Below, one piece after another: positions 1 to 15,700 of a stretch of 64,000 nucleotides of DNA (the stretch's first letter is position 1; the number at the start of each line of letters is the position of its first letter). Below the pieces are notes generated by a model. It was not told the origin of the DNA and did not search any database. It was given only the letters and a program-made list of their open reading frames with translations. The translations under genes and the position numbers were made by a program. Origin of the DNA: Semisulcospira habei (Eukaryota; Mollusca; Gastropoda; Semisulcospiridae); assembly GCA_036245525.1 (NCBI GenBank), contig BTPG01000004.1, positions 210,498,912 through 210,562,911 on the forward strand, read 5' to 3'.

Positions 1-280
1 ATCGCACTTCTTTAACTCGTCAGTATACTAAACTCTTTTGCTGTCGTTCGTATTTATTGTTGAGGTAGTTACTCAAGGAATCACATTAGCAACAAGCGCT
101 GCTAACAGTTTTTGTCGCATGTTTTATATTCAATATTTTGGATAAATAAATTTCTGATAGACCCTATAAATAAAACGAATAAGAAGAAGAACAATAATGA
201 TGATAATAATAATTGTGCAAGGGTGTGATGAATTCCTTTATTGTAGTGGTGCACTTTCTGTTGACCTGATCAGAAGTTAA

Positions 281-353
281 CTCATTCGAGACGTGCAGCC
301 TATGGATACGCGGCGATTCGCCGCGTATCCATAGGCGGCACGTCTCGAATGAG
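281..353. repeat. Fully palindromic TTAA-flanked mini-element
   Basis: The 73-bp segment is one near-perfect palindrome, from CTCATTCGAGACGTGC to GCACGTCTCGAATGAG, with its centre near the CGGCGATTCGCCG motif. TTAA lies directly on both sides (277-280 and 354-357), as expected for a piggyBac-type target duplication. No protein is encoded. Confidence 0.75.
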
Positions 354-614
354 TTAATATAACGGGGGGGGAGGGGGGGGATACAATAGTAGGAAATGTG
401 TCTACATAGTATGTTAGTTGGTGGAGCCCGGAATGTGGTGTTCAAGCCCTGAATGTGGAGTTCGCGGAGCATTCCGGCTCCAGCAAATAACATACGATTT
501 GAACATTGTTTTTTATAATCCACGAGAGTCCTATTGCCTGTGCAGTACAGGCCACGTGCATATTTCTATCTAAAATTATTATTTGGAGGTAAATATGACC
601 GAAAACAGCCTTAA

Positions 615-647
615 ACCCTTTGCTTGTCGGTACCGACAAGCAAAGGG
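615..647. repeat. Minimal palindromic element (ends joined, no interior)
   Basis: Arms CCCTTTGCTTGTCGGT and ACCGACAAGCAAAGGG meet with no loop. TTAA is at 611-614 and 648-651, with one extra A on the left. The arm matches the outer end of the larger hairpin elements at 34388, 48382 and 25234, so this looks like the two termini of that family fused. Confidence 0.7.
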
Positions 648-653
648 TTAAAG

Positions 654-1748
654 TTGACTTATTACGTCTAACGGCTCTTCAAATCATAGCAGACACTTAC
701 AAAAAAAAAAATCCTATGCTTTCGCAAGAACCCGCCATTTCATTAAGAGTGACAAAATACACATATTACCTGACGTTAAAGCATAATTTTAAGTTGGAGA
801 TAACGCACATCCCTGCTCATTTCAAATTTAATACACAGACCGCGTCAAAAGATTTGTTACATCGCACGGTCACTTCACTATGTTCTTATGCTCGCGGATT
901 GTAGCAAAATTATATCATCGGTCGACAGGATTAAACGTTCCGTTGCTAAGTAAATCGCACATTGTTTCTCCACCCCTGAAAATGCTATGAGAGTGGTATA
1001 AAAAGCCGTTTCTCCTTCTCTCGCTGCCGTCCCCGCCCCCTCACCCTTCGCCGTCATTTGATTTTTCAACCAGTGGAAGCCTGCGACGAGCGGTTTTCTG
1101 TTAAACACTTTTTGCTGTCGTGTGCCGATCTAATTGACACGAAATATAAGCTTCTTCACAGCAGACTCCTTGAAGGTTTTGTTCCGAATGTTTCCCTGGA
1201 CATAATCTTCAGCTTTCTGAGAGAATCGATTATTTTTAGCAAGATTTGAGCATTCATAGACTATATGAGTTTTATTGTTTTGACCTTTTTATCCGAGTCT
1301 GTAGGCTGTTCCTTTAAATACTAGTGCGACATTTTGGCATAAAATATTTTATAGATATATGTACATCTTGTCTTAAGGCATTTCTTTTAGTCTGGCATGT
1401 CAGATTTTTACCCTTCCCGCCGTGAGATGGCCTTAGTCGCCTGCTCGGCGTTAAACCCAAATAACTAATAACTATTCTTTTTAAAAAATTATCTCATTTA
1501 ACCCTAAGGCCGCATTTCCAAAATTTTTGAAGTGTCTCTAAACGACTCTGTACCAAAAGACGGCTCGACCATAATATGTCAAAGGTAATGCCAGATTAAC
1601 TTTGCGCCATCAGGCGCCAAACTAATCTGACACTACTTTTGAATTATAATGGTCGATCCATCTTCTGTTGTAGTGCGTCAGGAGTAAATGGGTTAACCCC
1701 ACACCAGCCCCACATCTGTACTGTTTATTGCTCTTTCTCTCCCTGTAG
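654..1748 (+). other. Gene copy A, part of intron 1
   Basis: The sequence is paralogous to intron 1 of copies B and C: the TTTCTCCACCCCTGAAAATG motif near 965 recurs near 17150, and the TTTGATTTTTCAACCAGTGG motif near 1057 recurs in both. It carries a TTAA-flanked MITE at 1502-1692 just before exon 2. No coding exon is seen. Confidence 0.7.
1502..1692. repeat. Palindromic MITE, GGCGCC family (intron 1 of copy A)
   Basis: The element lies between TTAA at 1498-1501 and TTAA at 1693-1696. It starts CCCTAAGGCCGC and ends AAATGGG. Its core (1565-1656) is a long hairpin with GCGCC/GGCGCC at the tip. Copies sit in the same intron position in gene copies B (17286-17462) and C (45549-45768), so it was inserted before the gene triplicated. 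Confidence 0.8.
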
Positions 1749-1820
1749 GCCCAGATAATGCCAGGTTTCGGATCGTTCGCACAGGCGTTTGGATACCGAT
1801 TTGAATACGACGACGAACAC
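1749..1820 (+). CDS. Secreted small protein, copy A, exon 2
   Basis: This 72-nt exon lies between a CTGTAG acceptor and a GTAAGT donor and is in phase 0 at both ends. It encodes 24 residues, opening AQIMPGFGSFAQAF and closing with the invariant FEYDDEH. By comparison with copies B and C, the signal peptide is cut near its start, so it forms the mature N-terminus, possibly with a pyroglutamate from the Gln. The first half differs strongly between paralogues while the second half is fixed. The protein is not firmly identified. A two-cysteine secreted protein with Y-x-Y-D and CYL motifs loosely recalls gastropod vdg3-like developmental proteins, but that is memory, not alignment. Confidence 0.8.
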
Positions 1821-2505
1821 GTAAGTGTAACGAATATGTCAATCATTACATTTGCAGGATGAAATTATCAATTTCTAGCCTGTCGCCTAAAGTTTTTGTT
1901 GTTGTTATTGTTGTTGTTGTTGCTGGTGGTGGTGTTTTTAATTCTCGTATTTAGCGTCGTTTTTATCGTAATTTGTATTAAGGCCATATTGATAATTTAA
2001 TAGTGGATGTTATGCAATGTTTAACTTAATAACTTAATGGGTCGTTTTCTTTGTGTAGAAGAACCCAATGGAGAAAGAAACACGCTTAGAAACGACAGCT
2101 AAAACACACTTTATTAATATTTCGTGGCCACGTTCCTTCTTCGCTGACAAGACAAGCGGCAACTGAACTCTATGCTTGTTTTTGTGTATTTTGAAAAGCG
2201 GTTTTAATATTGATTAAATTGTGTTTTAACTTACTTTTCTAAGTGTGTTTCTTTCTCCGATGGATTCTTCTCTGCATTTTAAGCGTTTGCCGGATTTTAT
2301 TTTATTTGTGTGATTCTGCATCTGTCCATACAATTTTTACTAGCATGTGTGATGCTATGTTGTGATATTGTGATATTATGTTTGTTTACTTTTATTTACG
2401 GTCGGCAGGAAAAGACAACTCTTTTTTATGGACGATACATGTTCTTGACTCTAGAATCGTGAAACGTGCATGCAGCCACTCGAACTGTTTTCGACAAGCA
2501 TATAA

Positions 2506-2718
2506 CCCCTTCACTGCCGAGAAAAGTGAACTTGATCCAACTGCAAGAGACATAGATCCTTCATGAGCTCCCGCGAACTGAGGGGGCTCATGAGGATCTG
2601 TCCTCTTGCTGAGACCAATGCGTATCGGTGCTTCAGTTCTTTGACCTAGTTGGCTTTTGGTTGTTAAATGAAAAGAGATTTCAGGAACAGCAGTGTGCGT
2701 ACTGTGGCAGGGAAGGGG
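2506..2718. repeat. Palindromic MITE, CTCATGAG family
   Basis: It begins CCCCTTCACTGCC and ends GGCAGGGAAGGGG, followed by TTAA (2719-2722); the left target has decayed to ATAA. The core hairpin (about 2541-2612) pairs GCAAGAGACATAGATCC with its complement. The orthologous copy in gene B is 18430-18594; gene C keeps only the right half near 46050-46195. Confidence 0.75.
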
Positions 2719-3019
2719 TTAACAGAATAGCAGAATGTTTCTTACACACATGGGACTATAGATCGAAATTCCTAACTTTGGTGTTGTCTTCTTAGGACGG
2801 CCTAGCAGCTCAGGAGATGGATTGACCATTGATAGGTGCTGATAGCAAAGATACTTTGGGATGGTTTAGTTGTCAGTCCTTGAAAACCCATAAAGAAAAT
2901 GTGATTTTCCCCCCGCAAAAAAAAGAAAAAGTTTGAACTGTTAGTGTCTGAATCTCACTCTTACCTGACAGACGCAGAACAAACTAAAACATCCGTTACC
3001 TGGGAACGATGATACTGAT

Positions 3020-3280
3020 TTTGTTGTTGTTGTTATTATTATTATTATTAGTAGTAGTAGTAGTAGTCGTAGTAGTAGTAGTAGAATTAGTGTTGTTGTG
3101 GTTGCTATTATCATTATTATTATATTATTGTGATACTTATTATTATTGTAATTAATAATGTTATAATAATATTATTATTGTTATTGTCATAATTATGTTG
3201 TATATATTTTTTTTATTGTTGTTGCAATCATCATTATTATTATATTATTATTATTAATATTATTATTTATATTTATATTA
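3020..3280. repeat. (ATT)n / (AGT)n microsatellite at splice acceptor
   Basis: An imperfect trinucleotide tract runs to within a few bases of the exon 3 acceptor TTTCAG. The same arrangement exists in copies B and C. Confidence 0.9.
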
Positions 3281-3286
3281 TTTCAG

Positions 3287-3391
3287 AACGTTGTGATTGT
3301 AGTGTCATCTACCGACTGCTACCTGATTAGCGCAACAGACGCCGTCTGGGACACCGTCATCCATGACCGTCAACACGCCCAGCAAGTTGCC
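3287..3391 (+). CDS. Secreted small protein, copy A, exon 3
   Basis: This 105-nt exon lies between a TTTCAG acceptor and a GTGAGT donor, phase 0 at both ends, and encodes 35 residues. It opens NVVIVVSSTDCYLISATD and closes HDRQHAQQVA. It holds one of only two cysteines of the mature protein (DCYL), presumably disulfide-bonded to the cysteine of exon 4. The alternation of hydrophobic and polar residues suggests two beta strands around the cysteine; this is inference. Its length is a multiple of three, so skipping it would keep the frame. Confidence 0.85.
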
Positions 3392-3761
3392 GTGAGTTCA
3401 GTTACCAATACTTTTGTCAAGTTTGCAAACACACCCGTCGTAGCAGTGAACCGACCTGGGGTCAAAGCTTCTCTTATTCAGAAAAAAAAAACATTAGTCT
3501 TTTTTTAAAAATGTATTTATATAGTAGGTCCTAGTATATTCACAAACGGTTTGTTTCTCAAACCGCGCATTTCTCAATGGTTGCAGTTTTGGCAGACACT
3601 GGACCCAAGCCAAATTTCAGTGGTTTTGTCCAACCTGAGGATGCGAAAAAAAACAACAACTAGTCTCTGCAATCAAAAGGCATAGATTCTCATGAGCTTA
3701 TGAGAATATGTGCCTCTTACAGGTGGAAAGTCGGAATAAGCAGCTGTCCGTTACTGAGGTC

Positions 3762-3872
<111 letters not shown>

Positions 3873-3876
3873 TCAG

Positions 3877-4023
3877 GAGGACATTTACAACGCGATCCAC
3901 GCTGGTACCGGGGTGACGGCCCTGACGCAGGCAGAAGCTAACGCCACGTATCACAGTCGCCTGGAGGCGTGGCAATGTACACGTGGTCACACCATCCACC
4001 AGCTGGCCTTCACTCCATCCTAA
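3877..4023 (+). CDS. Secreted small protein, copy A, last exon
   Basis: The exon starts after ATCAG and runs 147 nt to TAA, encoding 48 residues. It opens [17 protein letters not shown] and ends [11 protein letters not shown]. It carries the second cysteine (WQC) and an N-A-T glycosylation sequon that copy B keeps and copy C lacks. With exons 2 and 3 the mature protein is about 106 residues with two cysteines and no membrane segment after the signal peptide. AATAAA-like signals follow near 4265 and 4324. No stop or frameshift is visible, so copy A is probably functional if its exon 1 exists upstream. Confidence 0.85.
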   Translation, partial: EDIYNAIHAGTGVTALTQAEANATYHSRLEAWQCTRGHTIHQLAFTPS

Positions 4024-4795
4024 CCAGTGTAGTGTACAGTACCCCTCTAGCAAGCGCATATACTCCATTGTCTTCCGAGACAGACGGATGCCAACAACAA
4101 CAGTACCCCTCCACAATCCCCCCTCCCCCACCCCACCCCCACCCCACTCCCCCGCCCCTATCATGACTAGACCACCCATCTACCCATGGTTATAAGCTGA
4201 TATTTACACCTTTCCAAAGTACTAGAATATACCCCCCCCCCCCCCCGCGACCCCCCACCCCGCTAAATAAATGTAAATAGTGAAAACAAAACCAGCTTTA
4301 ACGCTTTACTAGTCTTTAACCACAAATAAACTTTTTTTGGGAAAAACTATAAATGTTGATCCTGTTTGATTGTTTGTTTGCTGTTTTTTGTGGTTTATTT
4401 GTTTGTTTGTCTGTTTGTTTCTATTTGTTTTTGTCGGTACTGTGTTTATTTCTATGCTGTTTATTGTTACTTTGTGTTCATTTGTTGTTTGTTTGCTTGT
4501 TTGTTCCTGTGTCCGCTCGTTGGCTGTTCTGGCGTTCATTTGATCATTAGCTCACTAACTTGACTTTATTTATTTATTTAATTATTTATTTATTCTTTCG
4601 TTTTTCTTTACTTCTTTCTTCAATCAGCTGTCGCTAGCGGCTTCAGTAGTCATCGCGACAAAAACCACTACCCACAGCCAAAGGGTAACCACTACTTAAG
4701 ATCAGTTCAGATAACACGAGTCTACTGACACGGGCTCTATTTTAAGTACAATGACACCTGGACTAGATAAAGACACACAGACCATCACAGTTTAA

Positions 4796-4991
4796 CCTAT
4801 ATAATCCCAAAACCAATTTTGGGAGGCGTCACCTGAAAACTACGGCTGTAGGAGATGGATCGACAATGATAATTCAAAGGTAGTGACAGATTAGCTTGGC
4901 GCCTGGTGGCGCCAAGCTAATCTGGCACTACCCTTGAATTATCATAGTTCATTTAGCCATCCACGTGTGTAGTGCGTCGGGGCTAAATGGA
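4796..4991. repeat. Palindromic MITE, GGCGCC family (3' flank of A)
   Basis: It is flanked by TTAA at 4792-4795 and 4992-4995. The core hairpin is nearly perfect and centres on GGCGCCTGGTGGCGCC. Paralogous copies are at 27350-27541 and 48580-48775. Confidence 0.8.
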
Positions 4992-5105
4992 TTAAAATCT
5001 GAACATTGAAATCTTCTGTTTTGTTACCGCATCGATATCACGTTGAAGGTAAATACTAAACATACTGTTCAGTCATTCCCATCGCAATTTATCTTCAGTT
5101 TTGTT

Positions 5106-5229
<124 letters not shown>

Positions 5230-5470
5230 AAAATTTTATATTTATTTTATTTTATTTTTACAATTTATTATGATTTTTTTCTTAAATTATTTATCGTTTT
5301 ATTATGTGGTGTAGTGACATGAGCTGACATGAGATGATTTAGCCTTACAGAGATTGCTGAACATATTGCCGTACATTCGTCTTCTGTCTACACAGCCTTG
5401 GCCAAAGGCTTAGATACAATACCGTCCTTATGTACTCGGATGTGCATTTTATATATATATATATATATAT

Positions 5471-9566
<4,096 letters not shown>

Positions 9567-10087
9567 TGACAATAATGGGTAGGGTGCGTTTTGCCCAAAC
9601 TCGCCCACAAGAGTACAGACACTGTGATTCTAGACGCTTAAATGAGATAGAAGCCCTTTACACTTGCAACCCGGGTTGAACCCGAGAACAGTTGAGATCG
9701 GGTTGAACCGGGGTTGGTGCGTTTACACTTGCATTTTGATCCGGGGGTTGACACGCCCATATTACGCGACAAAGCATCGTAGGAATGCATCATGGCGCCT
9801 CCGCGAGACAACACGTAGGTGGCTTATGGTGTTCTTTGGCTCTTGCAGTTGGATTGTGACCAATCTATCTTTATATTTTTATTATTTTTCATGTATTATT
9901 TCTTGCGGCATTGAAAGAGGTTATCTCCAACGCGAGATTCAGGCTACTCGCACAGCAAAGTTTGAGAAAAGAGAGAAAGTTTTTCTTATAGATCATGAGC
10001 ATTACAACAACGTTGTTGATTAACAGCTCTCTTACATTGTCAGTTCGGCAACCACTTATTGTATTATCAGAAGTGTATGTTCTTAGT

Positions 10088-11218
10088 CCATAAGCTAGCA
10101 AGGTCTACCGTGCACCCCCCCCCCCCCCCAGTACTCAATAAGATGGGTTTCAAAGTGTACCTTAGTAAGTCCTGAGATGTTTAAGCCATGTTCCCCGAAA
10201 TCCTCAGGAACACACCAGAGGTATAGCCGATGGCGCAAGGTACCCCCATTCACGCTCTTGGGCAGATGCTAAAATGAGGTTAAGAAATATTTTCCTCTAA
10301 ATAAATCAGAATTCATTCCAGAAGCCCAAATCAGGCAATATTATGTTAAGGAACACCTTCTGCATCCTCTGCAAAACAATAGAAGCCCAAATCAGGCAAT
10401 ATTATGTTAAGGCACACCTTCTGCATCCTCTGCAAAAAACTGAATGTAAAAATATTAAATCTCTGGCTCACAGTGAAGGTATTTGTGCACCCAGTAAACG
10501 GACATTTCCGCGAAATCACAAAAAAAGACAAAAATAATGTGTCAGATGCCTTCAGACATTTTCTATAGCACTGACAGTCCATTTTCAGGCGTACACCATT
10601 AACACAGGATGGCACAATTATTATAAACTTGACTAGGTGACGCTGTGATTACTGTGAGTGCCACAGTGGTTGATTTTGTATCCCTACCCCAAAGTTGTAA
10701 AAATACACAAAATTAATTTTTTGTTTTTAAATTACTAAAGTTATACCATTTCATTTTGACCTCTCTTTACCTATTAATTTTCAATAATGTGATCATAAAG
10801 TGCAAGAAAATAAGGAAAGTCGGCATCCTTTACGGTACTTTCCTGATGAATGGTAGATTTTCCCCATGTAAATTTACCGAATTAGGAAACGTACGTTGTT
10901 TCTGATGCCCTCAGAAATTTTGTATACAACCGATAGGTCGTTTTTAGGTTTTATTCGTTAGGATAGAGTACCATAGTTACTCCCAACCTGAGTTTATGAT
11001 GCTGGGATGTATTTATGGGCCACAGTGGCTGAATCTGCTGCCCTACCGCCATTTTACCAATACACAAAGGAACGCAAAATGATCATAACAATTGCTTCTG
11101 TCATACTCCTCTGTTTAAATATTTTTGTTGCCAGTTTTCTAACCAAAGTATGTATATTGAGCATAAACATTTGTGATCATTTCATTAATTTCAATGTGAC
11201 CCATTAATTTAATGGTAA
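10088..11218 (+). repeat. Left arm of the long inverted repeat
   Basis: It pairs with 14606-15700 read on the other strand, for example CACAGTGGTTGATTTTGTAT near 10660 against its complement near 15150. It contains a 61-bp tandem duplication (10322-10442) that is single in the right arm. Confidence 0.85.
10322..10442. repeat. 61-bp tandem duplication in left arm
   Basis: Two head-to-tail copies start AAGCCCAAATCAGGCAATAT (10322 and 10383). Only one copy is present in the right arm (about 15390-15446). Confidence 0.9.
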
Positions 11219-11346
11219 TTCTTTTTAGTTTAGGCATGTTTAACAGGGGCTGCCGCTGAAGCTTCTACCGTCTGCTCATTCAGCAGTCTTGTCAAACTCG
11301 GGGAAGGTGTACCTCATGGAGATGTTGTGTCTGATGCCGTTCTTGG

Positions 11347-12785
11347 TGTCACAATTTATTTAAATCATATTCATTATTTTCTTTTGGATAGAAGTTTCGT
11401 TCTACGTCTTGTATTGAGATGATGGCATGTTCCTTTTTAGTGACGTCAAGAACATGTGACGTAAGATGTTTGTTTGAAGGGACGGTATGCGTCATTGTGG
11501 ATTTGGAGACACATCAAGTCTGATAAGAGATTTGCTCTTAGCCAAAATTTAGTTTTTGTGAGAAGTTGAGGCGGTGGAGATGCCGCGTAGTGATCTATTG
11601 TAGAATAGATGGTAGAAGAGCAGAATACTCAATATAGGAGTAATAAAGTATGTAGTTGAAGAACTACGGTGTAACGGGATTGACTAACCAGTGACCTTGT
11701 CAACGGCCATGGTGGGTGGCAGACAGGCACAAAATAAGTCGACGGAGTAAACCTTTCACGCATCTTTGAGTAGGTAATTGTTTGTTAAATAGTAGATTCG
11801 GGAAGTGTGTTAGTTGATTGGCTCTGGATCGGAAAGTGTATGACATTCGGGCGCGCATCAGCGATTTTCGGGTGTCGTCTGGCGATCGGGCGGGGATGAA
11901 GTCGGTTGATCGGGAAGCGTTTCGTTGAGCCTGTTTGATTTTGAAATGATTCGGGTCGAGTTTGAGGGGTTATGTGTTGTGCGGAAATATGTCGTATTCG
12001 TGTGTGTGCATGGCATTTCGAATTGATTGTTATTATGATATTTTATTCGATGTCGGAAACGATCGGGAATCGTCGACAACGTCCGGAAGCCGTTGGCGGT
12101 CGTCATCGCTACAAAGTGTCGTCATTCGGGCGGAAGTAACGATCGAAGCAATGGCGGATTTCTAATGGGGAGATACAATTTTATATGTTGAATAGATGCT
12201 CTCCAGCTGGGACGTTGGATGTATGTACTCCAGGTGGGATGTAAGTCAACCTGGTGTACGAGCGAGTTGACCCAAGCGATGTGCAGGAGAACTTAATCGA
12301 GCCACCGTGGGAAACAGTCCGTTTATTCGACCAGTGGCGAGATTCAACGAGCAGCGACGATATATTCATCTTCAGTTCACGGTCGGAGTAATTAGACTGT
12401 TTAATATATTCGAGGATCTAAACATCAACTTAAATAGGGTACAGTTGTCAGCAGACAATGAGAAGAAACACCGCAGTGGAACGATTTGGATGAGATGTGA
12501 TTAGTGCTCTGGACATTGTGAGAATGTTTAAGTGTGTGCGTGTATTATAGGTGCATGTATGATTGGAACAATTTGGATGAGATGTGATTAGTGCGCTGGA
12601 CATTGTGCGAATGTTTAAGTGTGTGCGTGTATTACAGGTGCATGTATGAATGGACTGAGTAGTGCGTAGGTTTGTGTACTTCCGTGTCTATTGTCTGTCG
12701 TGCGAATGGGAAAACCAAATCATTAAAATCGAACATAAAATCTAACAATTCCGTGTGATATATAACTTTCCTCCCTGGTGTGACA
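11347..12785 (-). mobile_element. Solo LTR, copy 1
   Basis: In + orientation it begins TGTCACA and ends TGTGACA, and is flanked by the 5-bp duplication CTTGG (11342-11346 and 12786-12790). It is homologous in reverse orientation to 25311-27221. It interrupts a reverse transcriptase frame exactly at the duplicated bases. No internal retroviral genes remain, as after LTR-LTR recombination. Confidence 0.9.
12484..12650. repeat. Tandem duplication within solo LTR
   Basis: Two copies of about 85 bp share TTTGGATGAGATGTGATTAG and TTTAAGTGTGTGCGTGTATT. The other solo LTR has a single copy near 25450-25530. Confidence 0.85.
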
Positions 12786-14605
12786 CTTGGTCTACATTAA
12801 TGACATCAGTACAACAGTACCAAGGTTCGTCTCGAATATCCTCCATGCGGATGACTTTGCAGTGTGGAGCGCAGCAGAACATAAAAAAATAGCATGTTGC
12901 AGAATCCAGGATGCTGCCAATAAAGTCAGCAGCTGGACTGAAAGATGGCCACTCAAACTGAGCTAGACCATCTCTTTCAATCAGATGGAAGAGATCACCT
13001 TGAAACTGGAGACCTTCCAGTACCAAAGACAGACAGGCCAATTTTACTGGCAACAAGTAAATTACTGGATTCACGTGGAAGCCTCACATCGAGGACATGG
13101 AAACTAGAGCTGCGAAAAAATTCTCTGATGAAGAAACTGGTGGGAACTACACTGGCGCAAATTACAGCATCCTGGCGCAAGCAAACACCAGCTCGGTCAG
13201 ACCAGTAGTGCGGTACCAAGATACCTCGACAACATGAAACACTGCCTGCAAAAGCAAAAAAGCCAGGCTTGACAAGATGCAGAACATGGGTCATTCTCAT
13301 GCTGCAGTGACATTCTTAGAGCCATCTGTAGCACCCCAATTTAGGAAATGGAGGACATTGGAGCCACTGGAACGCAGAACAGCACATACGATTAAGAGAC
13401 TTACTAAACACCGACATCATGGGAGACTACAGGAGCAGACCAAGAACCGTCAGAAAAACCCAAGTCTGAACCGCCAACGGAAGGTCCTGCAAAGGGCTAA
13501 AACTGACGTCCTGGAACCAAGCCCAAGATGTGTGAAGAGCTCCCTTCAGATACCTGGACATCTCGAATGAACCTTCTAGACAACATATACAATGTTGCAG
13601 GACTCTTTGTCAAAAGTCGCGGCACTGCACAAAGCCATCTCGCTGGAGATTATGCACAAGTGCTACCCTCACAGCGGCTGTGGTACCGCACAGGACGCCG
13701 TGCGAAATGAAGGAAGTGGCGTGTACATCTGTTGTGCAGACCGCACTACTACATCCCTCTCCTTACCAGCTGGCGGCTGCAGCTCCAATTATAGTACAGA
13801 TCTGCAGGTGCTCAACACAGCAGCAGAGCACTAGCTAGGGAAAGGCAGCAGCTTGATCCACTGATCTCACCAGGAAGCTTCAAGATAGACTGGATAGTTC
13901 ACAAAATAGTGCTGCAGTTGACTCCAGTGCATTCTGGAGTAGCTGGGAATGAAGAGGCTGACAGCCTGGCCAAAGCAGGCGCCAGACTACCTCAAGATCA
14001 CAACCTCCTGTAAAGAAACCAAGACACTACAGCAACAAAGTGATTGGCAACAGCAGAATGGCGGCTGCAGCCAGTGGGCAGACGACATCAACAAGCTGAA
14101 CATGGAGAGCCAGGCCACCATTTTCGTCTACGCACTGATTACTCTGGTCGACTCACCTCGTGAGACTGGGTCATGCGGAAACAGCCCTATGCAAATTTGG
14201 CGTAGAAAATCAGTCTCCTTAGCACGTTCTCCAAACCTGTCCATACAGAGAAGCGGTCCTCTGTCAGTTCTGACCAGAAGACACGCCCCTGTACACCAAA
14301 CTCTGAAAACATGCTGCCGATCTCTTGACAGCTCACTTATTGGCAGCCAGAACAATATTAGATTTAAAGACGGCCATCAAGGAATTGAACTTTGCAGAAG
14401 AAGAAAGCGGAAGTGGTGATCTCGTGGAAACATATGGAAACTAAGTATTTTGATAACATTGTTTTGGCTGTTAGGAACCAAGAAACTTTATTACGCATAT
14501 TCATATTTACACATTTCTATACGAAAATAAATGAAAGGAAAAGGGGAGACCTTACTAGACCCGCCTTACGCTAGGTAAAATATTACCTAAAAGCCCAGCC
14601 AGTTA

Positions 14606-15700
14606 AAATTAGTTACAATTAAATTGATGGGTCACATTGAAATTAATGAAATGATCACAAATTTGTATGCTCACTATGCATACTTTTTAAGGAAAACTGG
14701 CAACAAAAATATTTAAACAGAGGAGTACGACGTAAGCAATTTTTATGATCATTTTGCGTTCCTTTGCGTACTGGTAAAATGGGGGTAGGGCAGCAGATTC
14801 AGTTACTGTAGCCCCTAAATGCATTACAGCATCATAACATCAGGTTGCAAGTAACTGTGGTACTCTATCCTAACCAATAAAACCTTTTAAAAGACCTATC
14901 AGTTGTATACAAAATTTCTGAGGGCATCGGAAACAACGTACGTTTCCTAATTCGGCAATTTTACATGGGAAAAAGCTATCATTCACCACGAACGTACCGT
15001 AAAGGATGCCGACTTTCCTTATTTTCTTGCACTTTATGCTCACATTATTGAAACTTAATAGGTAAAGAGAGGTCAAAATGAAATGGAATAACTTTAGTAA
15101 TTGTTTTTAATGAATTTTGTGTATTTTTACACTTCGGGATAGGGATACAAAATCAACCACTGTGGCACTCACAGTAATCACAGCATCACCTAGTCAAGTT
15201 TATAATATTTGTGACATCCTGTGTTAATGATGTAACCCTGAAAATGGTTGTCAGTGCTATAGAAAATGTCTGAAGGCATCTGACACATTATTTTTGTCTT
15301 TTTTAGCGATTTCGCGGAAATGTCCGTTTACTGGGTGCACAAATACCTTAACTGTGAGCCAGAGATTCAATATTTTTATGCTGTTTTTTTTGCAGAGGAT
15401 GCAGAAGGTGTTCCTCAACATAATACTGCCTGATTTGGGCTTCTGAAATGAATTTTGATTTATTTAGAGGAAAATGTTTATCAGCCTCATTTTAGCACCT
15501 GCTAAGAGCGTGAATGGGGGTACCCTTGCGCCATCGGCTATATCTCTGGTGTGTTCCTAAGGATTTTCGGACTCGGAGAACATGGTTTAAACATCTCAGG
15601 ACATACTAAGGTACACTTTGAAACCCATCTTATTGAGTACTGGAGAGTTGGGGGCGGAGGGGGAGGGGGGGGTGCACGGTAGACCGGTCTAGCTTATGGA
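14606..15700 (-). repeat. Right arm of the long inverted repeat
   Basis: Reverse complement of 10088-11218 with scattered substitutions and small indels. The outer part (15700-15930) shows no clear match to the left side (9780-10090). Confidence 0.85.

Larger units (their letters stand above)
1..653. other. Intergenic or intronic DNA left of gene copy A
   Basis: No convincing exon is visible here. The stretch holds two palindromic TTAA-flanked repeats (listed separately) and a G-rich run near 363-380. Exon 1 of gene copy A should lie upstream by comparison with copies B and C, but no ATG with a signal-peptide exon and GTAAGT donor is found, so it is either outside the window or displaced by an insertion. 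Confidence 0.5.
1821..3286 (+). other. Gene copy A, intron 2
   Basis: It starts with GTAAGT and ends TTTCAG. It contains a CTCATGAG-family MITE (2506-2718) and a long (ATT/AGT)n tract reaching the acceptor. No further exon is seen. Confidence 0.75.
11231..14430 (+). pseudogene. Relic LINE with reverse transcriptase and RNase H remnants
   Basis: Before 11346, GVPHGDVVSDAV can be read. After a 1.4-kb interruption, (V)YINDISTT and LHADDFAVWSA follow (12791-12890), which are reverse transcriptase motifs with the catalytic ADD. Near 13925-13990, TPVHSGVAGNEEADSLAKAG is a classic RNase H signature of I/Jockey-like LINEs. Frameshifts and stops break the frame throughout. It lies between the arms of the long inverted repeat and is itself split by a solo LTR at 11347-12785. 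Confidence 0.75.

Noticed and set aside
1..653. Exon 1 of gene copy A
   Set aside because: No ATG with leucine-rich signal sequence and GTAAGT donor was found here; the paralogous sequence begins only after about 654.
4309..4563. Short Phe/Leu/Cys-rich frames downstream of copy A (and equivalents at 24941 and 48079)
   Set aside because: They come from a TTTG-rich low-complexity flank and are not conserved in frame between the three copies.
12945..14574. Several independent small genes in this stretch
   Set aside because: They are fragments of one decayed LINE with reverse transcriptase and RNase H signatures.
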